A stretch of 64,000 bases of DNA from Antedon mediterranea (lineage: Eukaryota; Echinodermata; Crinoidea; Comatulida; Antedonidae). Positions 1 through 12,100 of the stretch are shown here, piece by piece. The notes under the pieces are model-generated. The model was given only the letters and a program-made list of their open reading frames with translations, was not told where the DNA came from and did not search any database. How positions within the stretch are numbered: the first letter of the stretch is position 1; every line of letters starts with the position of its first letter. The stretch spans positions 2,175,001-2,239,000 of the forward strand of contig NC_092674.1 of assembly GCF_964355755.1 (NCBI RefSeq), given 5' to 3'. The translations under genes and the position numbers were made by a program.

Positions 1-118
1 TAATTAGTTAAAATGTGCAATAAAAACTGGCTAAAAAATAAAAATATCTGTTTTAAAGATAATATGTGCTTTCAAAATAATATAATACTGTTTATTATAA
101 TTTTCATTGACTTGCTAG

Positions 119-3100
119 TGTGCTATTTTAAATGAAAAACTGAACTCATTACTTCAAACGTTGAACGAAGAAGCCCAGGCAACACCAATACCCCCTGGAA
201 TGCCAGTTCCTGTAATACCTCCCACTCACGAAGGAGATACGACGGAAGTATCAGAGGTCAACGACCGAGTGGAAAAAATGCAAGGCCCAGCGACAAAGGT
301 GTTTAAACCACGAGATGCTTTGATGTCCAGGGCAAATAGCCTTAAGAAAGCTGTTAGACAAATTATAGAACAAACAGAAAAAGGTAAACAAAATCTGGGA
401 TTTTACCATTACTTTCGAAAAAAATCTTATTTGTCATCTGATTTTGTTTCCGAAGCAAATTTTCAGATGTTTTGACATCTGGGTTTTAGATTTGTTGGTA
501 TATTTATTTGTACAAATGTAAATGCAGGGATTTCACCTTGCAAGTAAGTAATAAATTCATCTGTTTATCAAAAATATGTTTTTATAATGAATTTTTTCAA
601 CGTTCAGACGTCCTGTCCTGTATCTAAGTTCATCTGTATAAATCTACTTTATAATTTCTTTAGCATACATATGGTTTTTGAATTTTTCAATAAGTTCAGT
701 TGCCACAATGTAAATGTAGGTAAAGAGGCAATACCATTGTTAACACACTTTTAAATAAAATATTATCAACAAAGACAGGCTAGTATTTTATTATTAATTT
801 CTTTTAAATTAGCTGTTGACGAGCAAAACGAACAGACCAAAGTGCATGAAGAGCGATCGCGGAGGGTGCATGGAATGATGCCCTCAACGTCAGCAACACA
901 TTACGAGGATATCAAGGAGAAGGACGACGAAAGCACTGAAAAAGGCGACGAATCAAACAAGTTAGAAACGGACGTAAAACCCTTTTCGGTTTTTACTTCA
1001 GCAAAATCAAGAGAACGTAAAAAAGGTCTTGAATTATTCTTTCTAAATACAGTTGAGCGGTCACCTCCCGTAAGCAGCCACTTTTCTCGGTCCTGAGGGT
1101 GGCCGCTTACGAGAGGAGGTTCAACTGTATGTGATGCTGTGTGTATGTTGCTAGGCAACATTCCATCTGCATCTGCGTCATATTTTGTTAGTTTTAAGTT
1201 TTATATAAAGATCATTTTAATTGAATCAGTTTGTTTTAGTGTATAAGCAGGATGGACACTGTATTACCATTACGTTAATGTACATTTGGAGATACTGCAA
1301 TACTGTTACTACTATTAATAACTATTGTATTACTAATAATTTGTTCTTAAGTAAAGCCTATTGTTTCGCAGGAAGAGATTACGCAAAGTCTCCAGTGTCT
1401 AGCGCGATGAGACGCGTTAGTCAGGGTAGCACGTACGCTACCACATCAACAGCGCCAGTAAACATTGCCCATCGCTATGGAAGCACTGAAAGTCTATCAC
1501 TTCTACCAGGCAAGTTTGATGTTATCACACAAGCCTAGCATCCCATAATAACAACAGATACAATAGAATCCTTTTGTAGTTGTCACATGTCTGTATATCC
1601 TTCTCTGATTGGCTGTCATCACCTGCTTGTGTTATATTTGATTAGTCGCTATACTCCAGCCACAGTGTAAACCTGTCGGCCTACATGTAGCATGATCGTA
1701 TATCATTATTCTGACCTTCTTCTGTCGTTTGTGTCGCAATTTTCTTGTTATTATTCCAATCATGCTATGTGTGTCTGCTGTTTGATTCTGTCAAATTTAT
1801 AAGTGTTTATTTTAGTTCTATTTCATTAATTTTATATAATCTTTTTAAAGAAATAAATGTAGTTTATGGAAGTGTACCTAAAAATAAATGATGATTACAT
1901 TTTACTAATAATAAACTTACTGTAATATAACACATTATTTATTTTCACCACCTGAACGGCGCGAAAGAAGGAAGAGCAAGAAACTGAAATGTTACGAGAT
2001 GTAAGCTGCCCATTACCGGAATTGCCAGCCCTCTGCACGCTTTGTAAAGGTCAAAGGTCATCTGCATACGATTCACAAAGTCTTATCTGTTTATAAACAA
2101 CATGTTGATTACACACTAACTACAAAAACAGATTTATAAAATTATCAATTTAATAATCAATTAATCAATTTTGTGATTGCTTTCCTTCACATCACTCAGT
2201 TCTAGAATTTAGAAGTTTGAACTCTGACCTCTTTTTAAACATGGGCATTATAAATGCTCAGTTGCTTCTAAAGCTCTGTCTACACTATTAAACTTTATGT
2301 TTAAATAAAAAAAATGTGATGTTCCCATATATGGACATGATGATGTCACATCATTACCATATTTGGGCATATCATACTTTTTTTGTAAAACTAGTTTGAG
2401 AGTGTAGACAGAGCTCTAGTTTCACCGATAATTATTATACAGAGTATTTGGTTACAATAATGACTTTTAATACTATAATAACCGGCGTAAAACATACTTT
2501 GTGGTTCAATGTGCGATAACCATTACATATACCTCTCCCTTTAATAGCATTATTTATGAGTATTATGATTTTATACATACATTATACACAATCAATGGTA
2601 TATGTCAAATGCATTAGAGAACCCACAGTTTGTAGTATTATACATATCAATATTTGCCCTTTTGTTGTTTTGTAGACTCTGTTTCATACTTACCGTGATG
2701 TCAATATGAATAACTATATGAATAGGTTTTATGTATGTAATCATGATAATATTGTAGTATGTAAACTTACTAAATATTGTCATTAAATAATTCAATTGTG
2801 TCACCTTGTTAAATAATTTCACAACAACATGCACTTTTTGTGTTTCATTGAACTCCTTCCAATTCCACGTGATTATCAGCAGTGATGTATATAATATTAT
2901 TCTCCATAAAAGTCTTGTTTTTTTTTTATTGATTTTATAATGGATATTTATTTTGTATTGTATACATTACCTTTTTTGTATTATTATTTTATATTTATTT
3001 TATTTGTATTCAGTTATGACTTGTGCCTAGCACCGGGCTTGTGCTTAGCACCGGGCTTGTGCCTAGCACCGGGCTTGTGCTTAGCACCGGGCTTGTGCCT

Positions 3101-6100
3101 AGCACCGGGCTTGTGCTTAGCAGCGGGCTTGTGCTTAGCAGCGGGCTTGTGCTTAGCACCGGGCTTGTGCTTAGCACCGGGCTTGTGCCTAGCACCGGGC
3201 TTGTGATTAGCACCGGGCTTGTGCTTAGCACCGGGCTTGTGCTTAGCACCGGGCTTGTGCCTAGCACCGGGCTTGTGCTTAGCACCGGGCTTGTGCCTAG
3301 CACCGGGCTTGTGCTTAGCACCGGGCTTGTGCCTAACACCGGGCTTGTGCCTAGCACCGGGCTTGTGCCTAGCACCGGGCTTGTGCCTAGCACCGGGCTT
3401 GTGCTTAGCACCGGGCTTGTGCTTAGCACCGGGCTTGTGCCTAGCACCGGGCTTGTGCCTAGCACCGGGCTTGTGCCTAGCACCGGGCTTGTGCCTAGCA
3501 CCGGGCTTGTGCCTAGCACCGGGCTTGTGCCTAGCACCGGGCTTGTGCTTAGCACCGGGCTTGTGCCTAGCACCGGGCTTGTGCCTAGCACCGGGCTTGT
3601 GCCTAGCACCGGGCTTGTGCCTAGCACCGGGCTTGTGCCTAGCACCGGGCTTGTGCCTAGCACCGGGCTTGTGCCTAGCACCGGGCTTGTGCCTAGCACC
3701 GGGCTTGTGCCTAGCACCGGGCTTGTGCCTAGCACCGGGCTTGTGCCTAGCACCGGGCTTGTGCCTAGCACCGGGCTTGTGCCTAGCACCGGGCTTGTGC
3801 CTAGCACCGGGCTTGTGCCTAGCACCGGGCTTGTGCCTAGCACCGGGCTTGTGCCTAGCACCGGGCTTGTGCCTAGCACCGGGCTTGTGCCTAGCACCGG
3901 GCTTGTGCCTAGCACCGGGCTTGTGCCTAGCACCGGGCTTGTGCCTAGCACCGGGCTTGTGCCTAGCACCGGGCTTGTGCCTAGCACCGGGCTTGTGCCT
4001 AGCACCGGGCTTGTGCCTAGCACCGGGCTTGTGCCTAGCAGCGGGCTTGTGCCTAGCAGCGGGCTTGTGCCTAGCAGCGGGCTTGTGCTTAGCAGCGGGC
4101 TTGTGCTTAGCACCGGACTTGTGCTTAGCACCGGACTTGTGCTTTAGCAAGTGCAAGTTTGTTTCACTGGTAGGAGTTACATCTACCCAAGTGTACACTA
4201 ACACACTTGCTTATCAGTGGGATGTGACCACCCTCCTAAGTATTATATTAAAGACCCCTTCCCTGCAATTTTGGACGTTTTTTGGAAAATAATACATATA
4301 TATCACTTTAAAAACATTAAACCATGTCATTCCTTGTCTTAAATGTACGTTTTATGGTAAATTATGATAAAAAGTGAGAAACAATGCACTACCTAAGTAG
4401 CTCGCGGCGATCGACCTCTCGTGGACGGTCTTAGGCCTAGCCTAGCTAGGCTTAGTTTTGTAGGCCTAGCTGGTAAACATCGGTAACGTACGAACATCGT
4501 ACGCGAGCTATATACCTAGCCTGACGTTTTATAGTTGCTGCATTAATTGTCTTTCTATTTTTGCCAGACTCCGTTGATACAAATTGGGGAAAACCCGGTA
4601 TTTTCGCTGAAAAGTTAGGAGTCTTCCATTTGTTTTGGCCTCACGATCGATCGAAAAGTGGGCGAATTACAGGTGAAAAACAAAAATATCAATCCGCGCG
4701 CAATGCATTTTGGGATTTATAGCGGGCCGCTATAATTATTAGAATCGACTTATTTTTCACATTTTTAACCGTTTAAAGACCAAAAAAGTTATCGCAATAG
4801 GACCATATAGTATTATTTTTACATTAAATATAGTTTGTGATCTTAAATTAGATCTAAAAAACGTAGGGAATGGGGCTTTAAGTTTGATTGTTTTCTATTT
4901 TATTTGATTTATCTATCTTTATCTCTTACAGGGTTAGACACACTATTTACGCCCACGCTAGGCAGAAGTAATCCGGTGCTTAGTAAAAGTAAGTCAATGT
5001 TTGATTAACAATAAATGATGAACACCGTCTTAGATAACCAGAATTGACACAGGTTATAAATTTAGCAAGAAATAGATATCCGTGTAAATCATTATTGGAT
5101 CGAAAAACCTAATTATTAGGAACTTAAACAGCGCGCACAAGTAAATTGCTGTCATGAATCGTAAATCAATAGTTATTTTGTAAATAACTTTAATTTTTGG
5201 AAATATCTAGTTGTAGTTCCTTTCTTTGTTTTTATGGTTTTTGTATTGTTCTGCGTTAACCAACTTTTTGCCAGAAATTAGATAAATAAAATCAATAAAA
5301 ATATATGTTAAAGATGTAATGTCCCCCAAAACATGAAAAATAAAGATTAATATAAAAAAAATAATATAAAAAGAACAAAATAAATTGCCAACCAAAACCA
5401 TTTTTTACTTTAAATTACAATTTTTTCGGGTAAAAGTTTTTGTTTGATCCCATTTTTGGTCAAGTGAATAACTATTATGTGACATTAAAATTAGCATATT
5501 CAACAACAAGAATTTAAAATAATTATTTTTTCAGGAGACAATATATCTTTGATTTAATAATAGATGATGAAATGATATTATTAATATCCAAATAAACTCT
5601 TTTTTTTGTTGTGCAGGCGTTGGGGGTAATGCTTTATGCGGTGGACTCGTAAGCAAAGTGTTGTTAGCAAACGCGGATGCTCTGTGTGCTGCTGTATCTC
5701 CTCTTATGGATAAAAACCTTGAGTCTGTGTAAGTATTAACGAAATAAACAGTCTAGGTCAGTTTAGACACAATTGAAATAGCTAATTTCTACCAATTTGA
5801 GAGATACAGATATAGATACAGGCAGATGTTAGTACCAGACACCTTATGAATACCACATTAAGCTCTGTCGACACTATCAAACTTTATGTGAAAAAAATAT
5901 GTGATATGCCCATATATGGACATGATGATGTCATATCACTACCATATTTGGGCATATCACTACCATATTTGAGCACATCACACTTTTTTTTTCAAACTAG
6001 TTTGATAGTGTGGACAGAGCTTTAGGTTAGGTTTGGACCTTGCAGCTTGTTGATACGTGGTGGTTTGGTATGTGCCTACCACTGATTGAAGAAACTTGTT

Positions 6101-9100
6101 TTCCACTTGGACGCAATTCAACAACGTAGACGCAATTGTTGACCAATCGCTTGGTTTCTGCTGATCCATCATCAATAAGCAGGCTTACATTATTGCGTTG
6201 CGTCCAAGTGAGAATGAAACTTTCACCATAACATGTTGACTGCTATCAAAAGCGCCACCATTTGTTTCTAAAAATAGAATTCGAGGCTTTTCAGTAGCAG
6301 ATCCAGGGGTAGGTGAAAGAGCGCTCCTTTTCTGGAATCCGCTCCGCTCAACTACGTCCCATGGCACTCTGGCAAAAACTTTTGTAACTTACAGTCAATA
6401 TGTAATTTATTTTAAAATATTTTTTTGCACCTAATATCAAATTTTATCATAGTAATTTGATCATTTTTGTTATTATTATTATTATTATTATTATCACACC
6501 TTTTCCATCATGTTTATTCTTTTCAATTTGATTCCCATCTTTGTTTACCATTTTCATTCTTTTGTATATTTTCTTTTTTTTTTCTTCCATTCTTACATCT
6601 TTAGGTTTGGTTTGCGTAATGCCGCCCTTGGACTTTTTCCCCTTCCTGCACAGAAATTAGAAGACAGGTTTGTGCCACCATCGCCGCTACACCTGCCTCT
6701 TACCCATTAATTTTTGTTTTTTGTGTCTGATTCATTTCATATTTAATTTTACTCAATTTATTCTTCATTGATGTTGCATGCCTCACTAAGCTGCCACCCC
6801 CCAACATCCCCTACAGAACGCCCATTCAACACAGTGAATTTGACAAGCATCACGTGGGCTTACGACACATACAAATTAATTTACATGCTCAGGGACCCCC
6901 CTCAGTGACTGGACAACATAATAATGTGTTTGCACTATATGTGAATGTATCTTATGGAATGCTATGTTTAATTTAGTATGTTTGTTGAAAAGTGTCAAAC
7001 AAGGGGTCAATGTTGAATGTAGTGTGTATACAGTGTTTAATCATTGTAGAAGGCCACTGAATATATATTCCAGTAGGCCTACATAACAATCCCCCCGCCC
7101 CCTCCCCCACCACATGCATATTGTCAAACACCATCTACAGTACAGTATGTCTGTTGTCAAGCCTAAAGCTCTGTCCACACTATCAAACTTTATGTGACGA
7201 AAAAATGTGATGTTCCCATATGGGTACGGTGATGTCATATCACTACCGTATTTAGGCATATCACTACAATATTATTTGGGCACATCACACTTTTTTTTTT
7301 GTCAAACTAGTTTGATAGTGTAGACAGAGCTTAATACCTAATCTTTGTTTCCAAATTACAGACAATCTGGACGTGTCAGTTTGTGTATGAAAACAATGCT
7401 TGTTTTTCTTACAAATGTTCAAAAATTGAATGTTTAACATTTATTTTGTTTCTAATTAAATATTTGTGTATGTTATTTGAATGCTTCATTTTGTTGTTAT
7501 AATAATTGACTATGATGTGAGCATGTTTTTATGTGTAACACATGCTCTGCCTGAGTACCTGTACACCGCTACTAAAACAAGGCATACACTTTAAACTGCC
7601 AAAACTAATATACAGTAAACCCTTATTAAGGGAGGGGAAACCTCTTTGATAGAGTTGTCCTCCAAATAGGAGTGTCCACATATTATGAATGGTGAGGTTC
7701 CACTGTTGTTGGAAAGTCTTTGAGACTGCATCTTTCACATGTGTTCCGGCACGAGTTCGGTTCCATCAAATCGAAGAGCAACAAGGCATAACAATTGTAA
7801 AGTGCTAAACATAATGTCCTATTTTTGTAATTTTCAAAATGTTCGGAATTCTGCTACACCCAACTCCTGGATCTGCCTTTGACTGATATTTGCTAAGTAG
7901 AATAATTATGTATCTTAAACTGTTTTTGTAGAATTGGGTATACTGAGAAATGTGTGATGAATAACTATTTTGGTATTGGACTTGATGCGAAGATTGCTCT
8001 TGACTTCCATACTAGGAGGGAAGAGCATCCAGAAAAGTGCAAGTACGTAAGAATAATTGTCTGGTATAATACCCTGATTCAGGAAAAAACATGATTGTTA
8101 AACATTTCTTGTAAAAACTCATCTGAACTGGCTAGAGAGAGGTCTACATTCAGACCAAAAGTCAATACTGGGACTATACCGGGGATATGTCTGTTTGTGA
8201 AATCAGACATGAAGTAAGGGGTGGGATTAGACCTGAAGTGGGATTAGACCCGAGGATATGTATTTATTTACCGTAGGCCTAATGAAAATTTACATATACA
8301 GTGTAGTGCAAACCCTATATTACCAATTATTGTTTCCGTTTTTACTTATTTTTCTTTGTTTTAACCATTTGTCGGTAGTGTTTTTTTGTATTAAAAGACA
8401 ATTTTCTTTTGTTTTTGAAGACAATAAATATTGATTTGATTTACTTTTCAGGAGCAGAACAAAAAATATAATGTGGTATGGTATGTTAGGTGGTAAAGAA
8501 CTACTTCATCGTACGTATCGTAATCTGGAACAAAAGGTTCAACTGGAATGCGACGGATATAGGATCTCATTACCAAGTCTTCAGGGTATTGTTGTACTCA
8601 ACATACCCAGTTATATGGGTGGGGCCAACTTTTGGGGAGGCAGCAAAGAAGACGAGGTAAGACTTAATCGAGTTATGCTAATTTTTTATATAATTTTCAA
8701 ATTTGTTTATTTTACAAAAAAAAAATTTAATTTTTAATTACCACAGATACAGGTTTATGTGGCTGCATGCTATGTGCTTTTGAACATGCCTAGCTTTTTT
8801 GAACATGCCTTCTTCAATCATATTACCTTTCTTTACACCATTTTGTATACTGTTTTAATTTGAAGAAAATAAATGTTACTTTGAATGTGTACAATAAACT
8901 CACAGCATTATTGCAATGTCAAATAAAAATTAAGTTGTTTCTTTGATCGTTTTCTAGACATTTGCTGCACCTTCATTCGATGACCGCATCTTGGAAGTTG
9001 TCGCCGTCTTCGGCGGAATGCAGATGGCCGTGTCAAAGCTAATCACCTTGCAACATCATCGCATCGCTCAATGCCGCGTTGTGAAGGTGACGATACTCGG

Positions 9101-12100
9101 AGATGAGCCTGTTCCGGTTCAAGTTGACGGTGAAGCGTGGATGCAAAGTCCAGGCTATATGAAGATAATTCATAAGAATAGAGCACATATGTTAGTCAGA
9201 GATAAGGTTAGTAAAAGTATTCATTTCATGTTCTATAATACAGTGTCTTAGGCATATTCTAAAATACACTGTCACATATGTATCACATGTGCCACCTGAA
9301 CCGGCAAAAAAAAATGCTAAAGATAATTCATAAGAATAAAGCACACATGTTAGTTAGAGATAAGGTTTAGTAAAAGGCTTGATGCTCTCATATACAATGT
9401 TAGAGTTTTATAACCAAAAGTGCTGTCTCCAAGCTTCTACAACTTTTCAGCTCTCCACTTCAACCAACTCATTATATTACATTGATCCTTCTTTACTGGA
9501 GTGGAGTTGTGGCTTGGTGGTTATGATGCTTGTCTACATGTCCAAGGGTCCTGGGTTCAGGTCCCGTCACATGTCAGGATTTTTTCTAAGGACCAAATTA
9601 CTCCACTCCCAAAGACTTGTAATAAGACTTTGTTTATGTAGAGCATCTTGTGTATATGTTTGTCTTGTGAACCTCTGAGGGTCCCTAATGATCAGCCACT
9701 GAGTAAAGCTCTGTCTACACTATCAAACTTTATGTGACAAAAATGTGATGTGTTCATATATGGACATGATGATGTCACAACACATCTTATAGCGACCCTT
9801 CTAAACCTCTGTCTACACTATCAAACTTTATGCGACAAAAAATTTGATGTGCCCATATATGGACATGATGATGTCACAACACTACCATGGGCACATCACA
9901 CTTTTTTGTCAAACTAGTTTGATAGTGAAGACAGAGCTTAAAGGCTCTATCAACAATTGGTATTTAGTCCACAGGAACAATACTGATGTGTCCAAATATG
10001 GTAGTGATATGCTTAAATATGGTAGTGATATGCTTAAATATGGTAGTGATATGACATCATCATGTCCATATATGGGCACATCACATTTTTTGTCACATAA
10101 AGTTTGATAGTGTAGACAGAGCTTTAGAAGGGTCGCTATAAGATGTGTTGTACATCTAATTTTGCATTATAGTAGGTTATGAAATGATCTTCAATCTTGT
10201 TTGTAGGTGTTTGAGAGCACATTAAAGTCGTGGACTGACAAGCAAAGACTAGAACAACAACTACAAGATTTTGAACTTGGAAATGTGAAGCAATTTTGTG
10301 AAATGTCAGCTGGACTTATACGAAGGTTAGTACAGTCAACTCTCCCAATACAAGACTCTCTGAAAACCAGAAACTCTCTCAATATCAGACTTTTGTCGGT
10401 CCAAACGGTCCCAAATTTCTTTTTACCATTAAAAACATATTCTGAATACCTGACTTTCCAGAAAACCAGATATATTTTCGGAATGATGTTAATGGGATAA
10501 TCACAATGTTGGTATTGGTTAAAAGTGATAATTATGATACAGTCAACTCTTCCAATTCCAGACTCTGAAAACCAACAACTTTCCCAAAACCAGACTTTTG
10601 AATATCTCTCTCCGACCAGACTTTTCTTGGGGTCTATTTATTTTTTTAATTTATTGAATTTCTCACTAAAATGCACATACAGAATAAACAATGAAGGATA
10701 GGACCAACAGCTGGTAAACACCTCTAAAACCTCCCAATTGCACAAAATTTAAAATGTAATAAATATTTATATTGGCCTATATAGCATTCTATAGAAATAA
10801 GTGAACTTTAAAAATTAAACTTTAGCTGGTTGTCTAAAAGTCATTTTTCTAAAGTAGTTCTTTTTTAAACATTAAAACACACTTGTAATACCATTAATTC
10901 TGAAACCATTTTTCTTTAGTGTTCAAGTTCTTTGTATGAGTCACTCCAGTATTGATACTGAACTAATGGGTTTTGTAAACTCGTCCTCATCAGAGCTGGA
11001 CAAGTTGTACCCAGCAGGCAAACTGCTAGAAGTAAGTACAAAGTAAATTAAGTCAGGCAATGCTGGTGCACATGACGGACAATCCTGCTAAAGCTATGTC
11101 TACACTATCAAACTAGTTTGACAGGAAAAGTGTGACATGCCCAAATATGGTAGTGTTATGACATCATCATGTCCATGTATGAGCACATCACATCTTTTTG
11201 TCACATAAAGTTTGATAGTGTAGACAGAGCATAAGGAATAATTATCAACTGTCAACTAAATTCTAGAAATGCAAGAAAGACTAAATGAAAGGAGTTTTTG
11301 TTTTTTATACGTCAGTTCATCCACATATGTTTCCAGTACTATAGGCATATTCTATAATACAGTGTCAGGCTGTGTCATGCATATTCTATAATACAGTGTC
11401 AGGCATATTCTATAATACAGTGTCACATATGTTGAGAAAGAGTACAGACCAAGTTTTTTTAATAGTGTAACCAATGTGCTGCTTCTAGGCCGTTTGTAAC
11501 AGTCTTTCTAACTTACCGTTGTGTTTACTTACAGGGACCAAACCGTAGGAGTGTCATGGACCTTGTCAATAGCATTAAACTACTGCATAATGAAACCAGT
11601 ATTTTCTTGGCTAGAAAGGCCTACTCATTGGTAAATATTTACATTGTTATGTATACCTATTTGAGGTCGTATCTCTGTCTACACTATCAAATTTTACGTG
11701 ATAAAATAATGTGATGTGCCCATATATGGACATGATGATGTCATTTATCACTACCATAATTAGGCATGTCACTACGGTATTTGGGCACATTACATTTTTT
11801 TGGTCAAACTAGCAACAAGCTTTTGATTTGTGATAACCAATGCATGAAACTTGAGATGTGCTTTCTCACTCTACCCTTCCTATTCCATCAATGTGTAGGT
11901 CATAGGTCGTCAGTCATCAAAATCTCCCTAATAGTGACATCATTTGTATCATAGAGTTGTTCTCATTCATTGTCTATATGAAATATGATTAAATTGAAAT
12001 ATATAATGTAATTTCTTTACTTGTTAATTTCTTATTTATTACAGCAATTACAAGAAGAAAACATTTCCAATGTGTACAAGTCATTAAGCTGTGTAGACAA

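Noticed and set aside
2940-4292. Long open frames of repetitive protein (LAPGLC, PSTGLV, GTSPVL, ARHKPG types)
   Set aside because: They come from an 18-bp minisatellite whose period is a multiple of three. Open frames occur in several frames on both strands at once, inside a DGK intron.
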